A stretch of DNA of 64,000 bases from the NCBI GenBank assembly GCA_013397455.1, contig VYZB01000212.1, forward strand, positions 767,233 through 831,232, given 5' to 3'. This document shows, one piece after another, positions 1 to 54,240 of the stretch. Source of the stretch: Crotophaga sulcirostris (lineage: Eukaryota; Chordata; Aves; Cuculiformes; Crotophagidae). The position numbers and the translations under genes were made by a program. The first letter of the stretch is position 1. Each line of letters opens with the position of its first letter. The notes beneath the pieces are model-generated. The model was not told where the DNA came from, did no database searches, and saw only the letters and a program-made list of their open reading frames with translations.

Positions 1-219
1 AATAACGAGTGATAGGATAGGGGAGGTTTAGATTGGATATTAGGAAAATATTCTTCATGGAAAGGGTTGTCGAGCACTGGAATAGGCCATCTGCAGGTAT
101 TTAAAAGATGTGATGTCTAGGGACATGGTTTAGTGGTGGACTTCACAGTGTTAGGTTAACAGTTGATCTTAAAGACCTTTAGGGTCTTTTCCAACCTAAA
201 TGATCCTACTATTCTGTGG
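1..219 (+). mobile_element. CR1 LINE, 3' end fragment with internal deletion
   Basis: Matches the last part of avian CR1: GGAGGTTTAGATTGG, then the GACATGGTTTAGTGGTGGAC block and the ending CCAACCTAAATGATCCTA. About 30 bases of the consensus are missing between GTGATAGGATAG and GGGAGGTTTAG, judged against the copy at 4825-5402. It is cut by the window edge. It lies antisense to CPED1. Confidence 0.92.
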
Positions 220-340
220 CAGTACCTTATAATATAATTCTGATGAAAATGGATCATTCTGAATGACTAAACTTGAACTTTTTTTTTCTTTTCATCCCAG
301 CTGCCCTACTCTGACCCATGTAAGCAGACTGCTGACTGAG

Positions 341-372
341 GGACTAAGCTCAATAGGGCAGTAGCTTAGTCC
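341..372. repeat. Hairpin, 10-bp perfect arms
   Basis: GGACTAAGCT and AGCTTAGTCC are separated by 12 bases. Function, if any, is unknown. Confidence 0.6.
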
Positions 373-717
373 ACAGGGAAAAATCAAGGCCTGGATACAA
401 AAGCTCAAATTCTCGTCTGTCTACAGTGTGATGCAATGATGCTTTATTCCAACCCAGTTTTGATGCTGTCAGTCACCGTAGAAGGTGGGGAGATGTTAGC
501 AGTTGTGCTCTCCATAAATCTAAGGTTAACTGAGAACACACTACCATTGCCTTCAGGACACTGAAAATAAATACAGTTTCTGAGTGTTGAACTTCCTCTG
601 ACTTTCTATGACTAGTGTATAGGCATTCTGTGCTTTTGGAAACACAAAACAATTCTGTAATATTCTGACATATTTACAAAGCTAAGGACACTTAGTTTTT
701 GTACTCATATTTTGTTA

Positions 718-41839
<41,122 letters not shown>

Positions 41840-42108
41840 CTATCAGGGAAGGAAAAAAAATATATTAAGAAAGAAAATATGCAATTCCTATTTGAACAAA
41901 AATACTTCAAACCAGATCCTGAGGAACAGCAAACCATTGGAGCACTAAGTACAAGAACAGCTACAGGTAGAAGGGAAAAAGGCATATTCACTACCACAGT
42001 TCAGGCTTTATTCAGGTATTTCAGTTATGCCTGTTATACCTGCCTACTGATGTTCAGTCCCCTGGTGCCTGATCTGTTTGGCATTCAGAAATGAAGAAGT
42101 TCATTTGC

Positions 42109-42446
42109 TCTCTACAACTACCTAAAAGGAGGTTGTAGTCAAGCGGGTGTTGGTCTCTTCTCACAGGTGACCAGTGACAGAACTAGAGGACATGGACTTA
42201 AGCTTCATCAGGGGAGGCTTAGACTTGATGTTAGAAAGAAGTTCTTCACTGAGAGGGTGATTGGTCACTGGAATGTGCTGCCCAGGGAGGTGGTGGAGTC
42301 GCCGACCCTGGAGGTGTTTAAGGGAAGACTGGATGAGGCACTCAGTGCCATGGTTTAGGTGATGGGATGGTGTTAGTGTTGGCTTATAGGTTGGACTTGA
42401 TGATCTCAGAGGTCCCTTCCAACCTGGTGATACTGTGATACTGTAA
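42109..42446 (+). mobile_element. CR1 LINE, 3' fragment
   Basis: Runs from CTCTACAACTACCTAAAAGG to the tail GATACTGTGATACTGTAA. The ending CAGAGGTCCCTTCCAACCTG is complementary to the copy at 40938-41107. The 3' tail repeat is still visible and the sequence is well preserved, suggesting a younger CR1 subfamily than the copies with ATTCTATGA tails. Confidence 0.94.
42167..42358 (+). pseudogene. CR1 ORF2 C-terminal remnant
   Basis: A 63-codon open segment inside the CR1 copy, with [20 protein letters not shown] and [19 protein letters not shown]. These are the last residues of CR1 ORF2, and the stop is at the expected place before the 3' UTR. It has no function of its own. Confidence 0.85.
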
Positions 42447-45400
42447 TAACATGATGCTATTTTAATTTGTTCTTTTATTCTGAACTCCTCAACACACACT
42501 TCAAATCCACACCCACATATGCAGTGTGATCTTTTGGACTCTTTCATTATTGGGAAGAAAATTTTACAGGAATTAATACTGGTCATGCTTTTACAAACAG
42601 CAGGGATTTCCAGCCTGAATTTTGGTGTAGCAGCTTCCTAAATATTAGACACTGGATTGTCAACATCTAGAACTGGTGTACAAATGGGAATTAAGTTGCA
42701 CTGAGCAAGCAGCTGCCTTCTGAGGTAGCTCTGATGCTTCCTTTCTGGGGCAAAGCTTACCTATGAGACCATGGGATTCTATTAACAGGAAACAAGCATC
42801 ACTGGTGTCAGAGATGGCTGCTCGAAGAAGAGGTAAAGCTAAATTGCACCAGTTAAAACATCATAATGTATTAGAAGATACTAATATTTTTTTTTAGTTT
42901 GCCCACATTGCAGCATATGATGTGGTATAGAAATGTCAGTGTAGCTTTACACAAGCTTGGTCAGCTCCCTGAAATGGATTCTTGTTTTCTTCTGTATACA
43001 GCCTTCATAATCTGGACTAGTTAGAGTTAATAGCCTCTCTAAAAGATTAACAGAGTAATTACACCTTTTGAGGACATCATGAATATGCTCAATAAAGGTT
43101 AATCTACTTCAGTGATGGGTTGACAACTAGAAATAAAGAACTTCCAAAAAGAAAGGGCAGCCAGAGAAGCTCGACAGCATCCAAGGCAAAGTAAAGCTCT
43201 CTGCAGGACAGCTATTTCAGTGACTGGTTTGTTGGTTATTTTGCCCTGAGTTGGGAAGATTACATACACTTTATTTAATTTGATGCTATCCAGCTGTGAT
43301 ACTTTCCTAATTTTCTTAGATTATCCCCTAAATTTGGTCCCATTGACAGCCTACATATATATTTATTTTGGATGATTTCCCTCTCTAAAATGTAATTTTT
43401 TCCTATCCCAACAGTAATCACAAATGCAAAGCAGGGTGAAGATTTTGCTTAAGGAGGTGTAATACTTAATTTACATTAAATACTGTAATGAACTGATTGT
43501 GCAGAATGGGTGCAGGAGTTTGAAAGTAACTATTATGTTCTTGATGTTTGTAAGCAGTGTGATAAAGCTGAAGAGATGAAATCGAGTTACGCTCCATTGG
43601 TTACTGTAAAGAATCTTTCAATTTTGCATTATAAGAACCACTATTATGGGGTGCAGGTATGTGCATATAAAGTTAAGGCATGTGAAATTTAAGCAAGAGA
43701 GACATGTTCCTTTGCGAAAGAAAGAAACAAAAAACTGCAGGTTGATAAAAATGACATAGATAGATAGGAAATAAATGAAACATTAAAGAAACGTACAAGC
43801 AAATACTTCAGTGCAAAAAACTGACAGTGTTAATAACCTACTTGATGGTTTCACCAACTATACAATTATCAGATAAGGAAGATGGTATGCCTTTGACTAG
43901 TAAACACCTTTGAATAAATTGTTATAATTACATATAAAGCACAATGCCTAGCTGTGTGCAAATGGAAAAGGAGCTGGAGGTAAGTACATTTCTCAGAAGC
44001 AGTTCATTTCCTTCCCTTGTTTATTGTTACACATCATGGCGAGGGATGAATTTGATCCATGACTCCAAAGGATATGCTGCAGTGTATCATTTGCCTTTAG
44101 GGCACAGCAGAGTGATCAATATGAATATATTGAATAGAAGAAAAGGAAAAAAGCCCTCAGATGTAGCAGGTTTCTGAGCTAGTGCCCAGAAAGTAAAAGA
44201 GTTAACTACTGAGAACAATTTTTCAGGAGGGGTTGAATGCTTGCCATTATTTGTGCTTTCTATTTCAAGTAATTAGACACCTAGCCAGTTATTTCAGTAC
44301 AGAACAATCAGAACTGAAACGTCTATTTATAGAAAACAGGAGACTTCCTATTAGAAAAACAGCATACATGTACTGCTGTCTCTCGCATTCAGGCTGACAG
44401 AGCCTTCTGACTTCTACTTAAATGAGTCAATGCATAGCTAATCAACTACACCTGAAAAAATGTTCTTGGAAAAACAAAAATGGAAGAGGCATGTTTACAA
44501 CAGTTATTTAGTTTTTGAACAGACTCCTCTGTGAACAGCTATAGTGTAGAAATTGCTTGTGTCATTCCTCTCACAGTTTAACTTTTTGTGGAAAATGAAC
44601 ATCTATGATCATGAGACCATGAGTATGTCTCCCTTCTCCAAATATAAAAATTATAAAACTATGTCTCAGCTAAAAAGTTCTAGTCTTCCTAATATTCCAG
44701 TAATATCACATGGCCCAGACAAACGATCCCAAGATGTCATGCACTGTGTTTTAGCACAGAAGATCCCTTTTACACAATTTATGTCTAAGCTAATGCAAGA
44801 TACGTGTGAGCTAAAACAGTCTACAATAAAAGAGGAAGGAAGAACAAAAGTGACAGTAATAACACTAGTCATCTGCATGGAAAAAAATGTGTTTCAAAAT
44901 GTTTTCAGAGTTGTTTACTGAAGAAACATTAATAATGTCCATATTATTACATCTTCAATATACACACTCTTTTCCAGGTTTCCTGCGGACTTCACATCAA
45001 ACGTGTCTTTGACAGGACATTTCAGTGGAAATGATACTTGGATACTTCAATGCTAAACAATTTAACTGCTTGCAATATGCCTGAAGTTTTTTCCACATAA
45101 AGGGCTTACCTGAAGTTACTGAAATCTTGCTTGGCTTATTCAGCAAATCAGTGGAGCTCAGCATGGAGAAGCAGTAGACTAGTCAACAGTATGAAGTCCC
45201 AGCTCATAGAGATGATCTTTACTGCTTTGTATTATTTTGCATTTCCAGTGGACAAGCGGAAGAGGGGTAACTTCTTAAAGCAATAAGATGCAACTGTCTG
45301 TTCATCACCTCTCTGAGCATCTTTTTGAATCAAGATTTTTTAGTTCGGCCTGTTAATTACAGCCTTGCCTACACAAGAAATATTCATTTGCAGATTTACA

Positions 45401-47326
45401 TCTTATTATGCTAGCAGTGCATTATCTGGATACGGATTATGCTGACAGCATGATGCTTTTATTCATCTATTATTTTTGTCAGCTCTTTCCCCCTCCTTCC
45501 CTCCACTCTTTGTGGCTCTATCTTGCAGTCCTATCTTAAAAAGTGTTTGTGTACCTGAGGCATGTATCTCATGTTTACCTGAGAGTATCAGCCTGAGATA
45601 CTGATCCAAGAACCAGCAGTACAGATCACTTTGATTCCAATTTGCCATGGCCACCTTTAATTACTCTCATTCCAGATGAGTCAAAGTCCATGCTATAAGA
45701 TTTAGAAAGCAATAAGTTTTAACTGAAAATCGATATAAAGTACAAATTATAGTTTTCAACAAAATACCATTGTTTTCATTGGTTTTGAGTCTGACTTGTT
45801 ACTTTGAATAATTAAAATGATTAATGTGGAAAAATAATCTAAAAGATAACAATCTAGAGTGAAAAACAAACTTGTTTTTAGCAACAGTGGAAATAGCCAT
45901 GCAGATACCAATAAAAACATTTAACATTTTCTCTAAAAATATTCTGCAGAGATTTATTGTATTTTGACGTTATAGATCAAAATGAACAGAAAGAAAATGA
46001 GAACTGTAGAATCTAGTGGGGTTTTATACTTGCAATGTATACCTTTTATAGACAAATTTCAAGAATTTCTGGAAGTTATTTCTAAAATTAAGTCATTTGA
46101 TTCCTACCTTTGAAATTATCACATTGCCTCCATGAGCTATGGCATTGGAGGCTGGATTTTGTAGGAAAATTGTTAAATGCAGGTAGCTTGATGAAGTTTT
46201 TAATCTCATATGTATATAAATAGAAATGTATTTTTTTATTTAACTAAATGAGTATGTTTCATCTCAATACCATAGCCTGAAATTTCATTTATCAGTGTTA
46301 AGGTCCTCATTCTGAATTTTGAAATGAAAGAACTTTGAAAATAAAATACAATTTTCATCTTTTATGCTCATCTTTCTGTACTTCATTCATTCTGGGAAAC
46401 AAGAAGGCTGGTCAGCTTTATTTTTAATTTAACTTCTAGTCAATTTGCAATTTTGCAATTGCTTGCACAATCACCCTAAAAATAATCAATTTACAAGCAT
46501 TAGAGTATAACAAGACGACAAGAAACAGCCAACATTTATTTGTCAAGAACACATCATATTAAATGAATTTTTTCTGACAGAGTAACTGATTTAGTGAACA
46601 AATGAAATAGGAACAGTGAAACAGTTTGACTTTAGTAAGTCTTTAGACACTGTTTCCACTTAACATACCTATCAGGTGAGTGCATAGCTATTTGAAAAAA
46701 TGAAGTCTAGACTTTCAAAGTGGATTTTTTTTGGATCAGAACCTCAAAGCATATCTCCTCGTATATTCAGTTCTGTTCAAAATTCTTAAATTACAGAATA
46801 GCAAGTGCGTTTATAAATAGTAAATGACACCAAGAACTTTGGAAGATATGATCAGAATTTAAAATAATTTTGACATATGGTCCGAGTTCAGAATTCATGC
46901 TAAGGAAATTCAAATATGTTCAAAGTGCTATAATTTGGAAGGAGAAATCAGATGGACAGATACAATTGGCCAGAGAGCACTAGACTAGATTCATAAACTA
47001 TGTATGAACTAGCAATGTAATACTTTTGAGTTGTTGGCAAAGACTGATTGAGACTGAAAGAGCTGACTTCCCCTCCTTTAGAATTGCAGTTTGAATTTAT
47101 TCCATGTCATATGGAACTCGAAATAATAGTGACTATTTTTTTATAATCATAACCCTGTAGACATTAAAGTACTGCAATCAAACCTGTTTATGAATGTCAT
47201 ATGCAATTAATGGAGTAATCTTTCTGCAGTGGTTAGTGTTGATCATACTTCATCAGTAACAGTGTTTCCCAGTTTTGGAATACATGGTTTCATGGTTACA
47301 AGAAGGAGGTGGGTTTTAGAAGAGGT

Positions 47327-47860
47327 TGTACTGTGTATGTGTGGGATGGAGTTAATCCTCTTCCTAGCAGCCCACATAACGTTGTCATTTTGATTTGTGA
47401 TGAAACCAGTGTTGATAATGCACCAATGTTTTAGTTGTTGCTGAGTAGTGCTTGCACAGTGTCAGCGTCTTCTCTGTGTCACACTCTGACCACTGCCAAG
47501 GGGAAATGCTAGGAAAAAGGGTAGGAGACAACACAGTCAGGACAAGTGACCCCAACCAACCAAAGGGATATTCCATACCACATGACACCATCCTCAGAGA
47601 TAAATCTGGGGTGTAGTCTTTCGAAATCTTCCATTGCTTGGAGGCTGTCTGGGTATCAGTCTGCTGATTGAGGGTGCTGAATTATTGCTTTTGTATCACT
47701 TGGACATTTTCCCCACCCTTTTCCCCCTACGCATTTAAAAAATGTCTTTATCTCAACCTAGGAGTTTTTCTTGCCTTTTCTCTTCTCATCCTGCTGCTGG
47801 AGGTGGTGAGCGAGCAGCTGGTGGGTCTCTAGTTGCTGGCTGGGGTCAGCCTGTGACACA
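47327..47860 (+). mobile_element. ERVL-type solo LTR, first of two
   Basis: Starts TGTACTGTGTATGTGTGGGA and ends TGACACA. Blocks shared with the second copy include GGGATGGAGTTAAT/GGGATAGAGTTAAT, CAGTGTTGATAA, CCAAAGGGATAT and GTCTTTATCTCAACC. It ends with GCTGGGGTCAGCCTGTGACA. This is a widespread avian LTR type, here much diverged. No primer-binding site or gag follows it. Confidence 0.78.
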
Positions 47861-47946
47861 TTTGAACTATGAGGAAGATCAAAAGAATTATTTTTATGAG
47901 TTTTCTCTAAAACAAGGTTAAGGTGATAGGAAACGCCTTCCTCACG

Positions 47947-48546
47947 TGTATTGGTTTTGGTTGGGATAGAGTTAATTTTCTTCACAATAGCTTGTATGGT
48001 GTTATGTTTTGGATTTGTGAACAAAACAGTGTTGATAACACAGGGATGCTTTAGCTGTTGCTAAATGGTGCTTACTCTTATAATCAAGGGTTTTTTTTTT
48101 CTGTTTCTCTTGCTGCTCTGCCAACAAGGAAGCTAGAGGTGGGCAAGATGTTGGAAGGAGACACAGCTGTGACAGCTGACCCCAAATGACCAAAGGGATA
48201 TCCCAGTACATATGACATCATGCTCAGAAAAAATCTATGGGAAGAAGGATGATGAGGGGATGTTCACAGCCATTGCATTTGTCTTCTCAAGTAACTGTTA
48301 AGTGAGATGGAATCCTGCTTTCCTGGAGATGGTTGAATACCTGCCTGTCAATTGGAAGTCATGATAAATTCATTACTTTACTTTGCTTGCATACACAGCT
48401 TTAGCTTTACCTATGAAACTGTCTTTATCTCAACCCACAAGTTTTCTGACATTTACCCTTCTAATTCTCTCTCCCATTGTACTGGGGAGAAGTGAGTGTG
48501 TGGCTACGTGGTGCTGAGCTGGAGTTATAGTTAAACTATAATACTA
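47947..48546 (+). mobile_element. ERVL-type solo LTR, second of two
   Basis: Starts TGTATTGGTTTTGGTTGGGA and runs about 600 bp to TAGTTAAACTATAATA. It is closer to the usual form than the first copy, with GACAGCTGACCCCAAATGAC, CATATGACATCATGCTCAG and GGAGATGGTTGAATACCTGC. The 3' end carries GTCTTTATCTCAACCCACAA. It has the same orientation as the first copy, 86 bp away, and both are antisense to CPED1. Target-site duplications are not recognisable. Confidence 0.82.
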
Positions 48547-51500
48547 CATCATAAAGCAAATTTTTACCAATCCAAAATCAGTTGTCCTCTTTAATCACTG
48601 GAGGCAGGATACAAGCAAAATAAACACTTTAATTTGCAGCAAAGATTATATAAAGAAAGTTTCTAACCACAAGGATGAAGTAGTGGAATACATTACTTAA
48701 AGAGGCTACTGAATCCATGCCAAGGGAGATAGTAGGATTTGTGTATGATGGTTTTTTTAAGAGAAATTCCTCTCAGCTCTGTAGGAAACATATTTCCAGG
48801 CATCGCTGATTTGCATGCACATGAAGAGAATGTTTTCAGGGAAAGGTATTTTTTAGGTACTGATGAATTAAACTGTATTCAAATATATTTTTGGCATGTT
48901 CTAATTCTCACCTGTTAAAAAAATATTATGATGAATGTAAGTCTTAGCTTCATGTTTCATGACTCCTCATAGCCTACAGGGGGAAAAGAAATCAAACTGC
49001 TCTGCTCCTGCAGGATGCAGAGTGAGCACAGATTGAACAAAATTTGGTGAGCACATATTCGCGGAAGTAGCTGCTTGTGCACAAATCCAGATTTAAAGAA
49101 GACAGAGGAATATGTCTTACAAAGTTAGGCTTCAGCCCTGCAATATAGTCAATTTATAGAAGCCAACACTTTGCTAGTCAAGAATTTAGTATAGAAGAGC
49201 TACCAGAATCTGAAAGACAGAACTACTGGCTCACTGCGTGGCTCTGAATTCTAGGTTGGATTTTGTTCCTCCCAGCATCTCAGAGGGCAGCAGCATCAGG
49301 CAGGCTGTGTGACAAGGTCTGGTGAGGTGGGAATTCTACACCTCTGCAGATCTGAGCTTCACTGATAATGCTCCAGGGAAAAGTATCCTTTGAAGCCTAT
49401 TTCTGGTTATGGCAGCTCAGCTGTCTCACTTGTGGGAAGATCAGAATGTCACTTGTTGGACTGAATGTTTCTCTTTTTTTTAATGATATGGCCTTTTATA
49501 AATTTTTGATATCACTGTTCCATTTGTAGGGCTTTCTCTAAAGGAATGTCTCATATCTAAATGTGCAGGAACTTTCCCCTTAAAGAAGAAATTATTGGAA
49601 GTATTTTAAATTTTCTTTTGGGGTGGCCCTTAATAGTCATGAGCTATCACCAATTTGAACTCACTATGACAATAATGAGGAAATGATCACTCTGCTGAGG
49701 GGTGATAGGGTAGGGCAAGACAGCAAGGTTTCTGTTATTTTCCTAACTATTCAGGAAAGCAGAGGTTCATCTCTCCATATGCAAACCTTTTGCTGTTTCA
49801 CACAGTGTACTTCATGCTGCTTGCTGAGACTGAGTGTACTCTCCTATAACACACATTACACTCCAGTAACCACCTGCTTAGCTAGATGAACTAGGCTGAG
49901 ATCTTTTGGCACATTAATTGCAGTGTAGTATTATAAGTGTGAAAAAACCCTCCACCCTATGTATGAGGCTGAGATTGTTGGACGCAGTCAATTCATTCAC
50001 AAAATACTTCATACAGTTGCTGTATGGCTGCCAGGGAAAGGCTGCAGGAATCCTGAGGACAGTCACTAATGACCTCCCTTGAGGATGATCAGGGTTTTAT
50101 TTTGGCTCAGCTACCCCCTAACTATAAGAGAATCTCGAGTGCCAAGGGAAGCATTCTTTGTGGAGGAGAGGCTGGTGTGAACCAAGTGGAACCAGCCTGC
50201 TTCTCAGGACAGTTCATCTGTCCCTGAGCAGCAGAGCACAAAAAGTTGTCCTGTACTCAAGAATTAATGCACAGACACATCTGAGTTCAGAATTAGGGGA
50301 GTGAAATAGTCATTTGAAGTCCTATCACAGTGCCTCAGCCATAAAAATGGAGTAATGCTTGGCTACTCTGTATGTTTTCTGCAAATACTGTGGAGAGATG
50401 CAAGGTCTAACTACAAATAAGGAGGCATAATGCTTCCACTCTTGTCTGAGAAAAAGAGTTATTTTATTATTGTTGTCTTATATCAGGAAAGGCCAGGCTG
50501 CAAGCCTGCTTTTCTTGTCAATCCAAAGCAGAATTTTAAAAGTACAAAAATAAATAAGTGTAACAAGCCAAGAGCTACAAGTTTCTCTGAGAAGTCTTTT
50601 CAAATTTGGCAAGATATTTTCCTTTTTCCACCTGGTCTTGGACTCTAAAACTGCCTTGGACCTGTCTACCAAGTTAACCAGTTACCATCTTCCTTGCTGA
50701 GTAATTGATAATACAAGGCAGATTACTTTGACTAAAAGAAGTAAAAGAAATCTAATGTAGGCATAAATACAAGAAGAGAGAAGAGACAGGATAATCCTTT
50801 CTCCATTTATACCACATTCAGTCATACAATAGATTAACAATCCTTTCTTCAATCAACAAATTACCCTACTATAAGAGACACCCATGTAAGAATTTGCAGA
50901 GCCGCAGCAAATGATTTGAAGTGTTTTTTCATATTTGCTGATAACTGGCTGTCGATAAGGCAACAAAAGTACTGCATAAACCTCCTGAAGTATTATTAAA
51001 CTATATCTACACATTTTTTCTGTTTGACCAAAGAATAAGCAGAATACTGGAAATAAAAGTATCTAAAGTACTTTCAAAAACTATATTAGTCTGACACGGG
51101 GAGAAGTTCACTGCAGTATGTAAGACAGGTGCACTTTATGGTTCTTAGTTTATCAGGGAGAGGTGTTGTCAGGCTAAGAATAATTCTCCACTGACTTGTA
51201 TTACAGATTGTATTATAACTCTAAGAACCTACATTTTTTATCATGGCATAATCTGTCAATTCAAACTATGAAAATATGCTGTCAAAATACTTTCTGAGCC
51301 ACAGTACAGTTCAACAGCAAACAAATGGAAAATATGCAGTCCTGACCCAATGGCAAACACATCAGAGCAATTCAAACCCTCAAGCCTGATATTCCATTTC
51401 TGTGTTTGCATACTGTGCTTTGGATGAATATTCAGATTACTCTGGTATGTTCTCCACACATGGGTACTTTCTGCAGCAAGCCTCAGTGAAACCAGAACAT

Positions 51501-51797
51501 CTAGTAATCCAATATGGTGCGCTCTGCTTGTATGCAAGCTAAAAACATTTGCATTACTAGTTGCTCCTAAATGCTGGACTTATTACTTTATACATATTTA
51601 CTACATCAGGTAGACTAGCACAGTCAAAGCTGCTAGGTATGTTTCTCACTTGCACAAGAAAGTATTGTGGGACTGAGATCTAACCTTCTCTGGGGTGGAA
51701 GTACTTGGTACCTAGTTAAAGCACACAGCTGTCTCAGGTAAAGCTCATACAATTTATCTGTGAGGCTGCTTCCTTACCTGCTGTGAAGGTGGAGAAG

Positions 51798-51877
51798 GAC
51801 AAAAAAAGCCATATTTTTGTTTGACAAAAAATATATTTGTTTGACAAAATATATTGTTTGACAAAAAAAAGCCATAT
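51798..51877 (+). repeat. Short tandem duplication, TTTGTTTGACAAAA units
   Basis: Three copies of TTGTTTGACAAAA with TATAT spacers are framed by two copies of GACAAAAAAAGCCATAT. The nested direct repeats point to local slippage or duplication. Confidence 0.8.
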
Positions 51878-53079
51878 TAAGACTATGAGCTTAATATAGT
51901 CTTACAGTCTTAAGCCTGAGGCAGGCTACTGACAGTGTTCTGGGATGAAGAACCAGGTGAAAACTGCAAATAGAGGATGTGCAGATGGAGAGGAGGAGGA
52001 TCACGCAGTTGAGACATGTAGGGATCGGACTAGGGTGAAGAAGCTTGTGGGGAGGGCGGCTCAATAGTTGAGGAAGTGTGTTCCTGTCACAGGCACTGGA
52101 AAACTGGCAACTACTTTCCTGGTAGCAGGGTTTGGGGCTAAGCTTAAGAGGTGGAAGCATGCCATATATGGATCATAGAAAATCAAAATATTATCAGATT
52201 TCCACATGTGCAGCCCACCAAGAGAGGAAAACCACACTGCTTCTTGCAATGAAAAAGAGGACACTTGGCTCTCCAAGCCTCAGCAAAGAGGGAGGAACAG
52301 CTCCACCCTGCTCTCTGCCAACGAAGAAGACTCCGCCTGACACAATTGCCTTTGGACAACCCTTACCGTTATGGATCCAAGCTATTCTACCTGATAACTC
52401 TGGTACTATATCCGGGAAAGAACTTCATATCCCTGTTCTGTGCACCCTGAGACAAAGTCATGTGAAAAAGCAGCCAGCAGTCGTAAGTAGAAGGATGTCT
52501 CATGAGTAAGTGAGTCAAATCAAAATTGAAAACAGTGCATGTCACAGCTTTTGGGTACCTAACTGTGCGCTGCTTATATGCCTGCCCTGGTCTGATATTC
52601 ACAAGGTTCTTCAGGAACTCCCACAGTTTAATATAAAGTTATTTTATTTAAACTTTGGATAACATAAAGAAAAGTATTAGTTTAAATAAGTGAGGTAGAT
52701 AGTACTGTCACTTAAAGACCAGAGTGGCAAAAGAACGGAAATAAACAGATTTGGTAATGAAGAACATGCTGGGGACAGGAAAACTCCTCTTAGCTGGACA
52801 TGAGAAACTGACAGAGTCTGTTGATGCAAAATCAACAGAATTCAAAAATTCTATTGCAGAAACCTTTACTAAAACTCCAATTATTTTTGCAAGGGTAGGG
52901 TGTGTATATATGTGTACACAGGGTGGGGAAAGAAGTTTAATAACACCTGAAGCTCTGTTATTTTAGTGGGAGAAACTCAGAGGAACACGGGTTACAGTTT
53001 TCAGACCCATAATTTTGTTGCTGAATAAGCAGACTTTAGGAGTGCTTATTGCTGTTTCTGTGATAAAAACCTCACCTAC

Positions 53080-54240
53080 AAACATGCTAAATAGTGCCCA
53101 GAGGATTTGCAGCAGGTGGGGGAACCCCAGTAACCCTGTCAGAGACACACAACCCGCTGCTCTGGTCCTCTCCAGCTGCCCCAGGGAAGACTCAGCCCCA
53201 GTGCCCATCATGAATAGTGAATGGGAGCCCCAAAGCACCTTGTGGGCCTGGAGTGGAGAGGGAAGTGGATTGCTTAAGGATTTGAGATCTGTTACAAGGT
53301 GCAGGATAAGAGAATTTCCCAGTTGCTTATTACAGGCTGTTTAATGGAAAAACCAAAGATGTGGAAAAGGAGGTATTAAGGTAGTTTGGAAAGGAACAAG
53401 CATAAGAAAACAGAGGAGTAATGGGATAAAAAGGAATTGCCATGGTTAAGCAGTAGGCTGGTTGCTACTCTTGGTTGGCCATGTCCTACATCTGGCCAGG
53501 GCAGTCTCTCCTGTTCTCTCATTAAACTCCATTGCCAACTTCTAGTCCTGGCTGTGGGGCTCTCTCGTGTCTGTGTGTGTGTGTATGTCTGGAGCTTTAA
53601 ATGCAGCCCTTGGAGTGGGACCAGGGCTCAGAAGCCCCCATGCCCATGGCAGCAGTAGCTGGAGGAGGTGTGCCAGTGCGTGCGTGAGTGCTGGAGAGTA
53701 GATGAGGCAGTAGGTGCTGTTCATGTTTGTGCAAGCACTGAGTGTGTTCATTTGTGTGGATGGCTGTGTGTGAGTACACGTGGGGTGAACAGGTGTATGT
53801 GTGTGTCATCTGGGAGCACATGTCCAGCCCTCCTGCTGGCTGAAGCCAGCAGCCCGCTGCATCAGCCTCACCTCTGTCGGCTGCTGGATTTGGCAGCCCC
53901 TAACTTGGATGAGTGTGTTCGTAGGAGCTACAACAAAAACAAAAGGTATTGAGGCATATTCTCCACTCGACTATGACCAAGCTTGCTGATCCTGATACTC
54001 TTACAAGGAATAGTCCAGGTGTTTGGAGAGGCACATGCAACAAAACGAAAGGACTCAGAGGCTGAAAAAGAAAGATTCAATGGAAAATTCCGTGGGAAAG
54101 CAGCACCTGGTGAGAAGGAGTTCTGCCCAAGGAAAACAAACTGCTAGTTTGAGTATACTTTCCATGCTGCCCTTCACCCCAAACTTTCTACCATTCCAAC
54201 TCTTTGCAACAGGACTGAAAACATGAGGAACCTGAGCTGA
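53080..54240 (+). mobile_element. Probable LTR/leader of an endogenous retrovirus
   Basis: A GC-rich island in AT-rich intron. A TATA-like GGGATAAAAAGG at 53424-53435 is followed, about 85 bases later, by ATTAAA (53522-53527) and then CTGTGGGGCTCTCTCGTGTC and a GT-rich run, an order typical of U3-R-U5. Beyond it is a long G-rich leader-like stretch. There are no intact viral genes. Boundaries and family are not established; it could instead be an unrelated GC-rich element. Confidence 0.4.
53566..53590 (+). repeat. (GT)n-like run
   Basis: CGTGTCTGTGTGTGTGTGTA, within the LTR-like GC-rich block. More interrupted GT-rich sequence continues to about 53810. Confidence 0.7.

Noticed and set aside
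45114..45185. Minus-strand ATG-led segment ending in a phase-1 donor (TTCAG|GTAAGC), compatible with the first CPED1 exon in the window
   Set aside because: No similarity to the expected CPED1 residues and no promoter evidence; one compatible phase occurs by chance a third of the time.
46107..46153. Minus-strand segment reading AIAHGGNVIIS, faintly like the human HGYTVVIA block
   Set aside because: Too short, found only by looking for that motif, and the conserved residues expected upstream are absent in frame.
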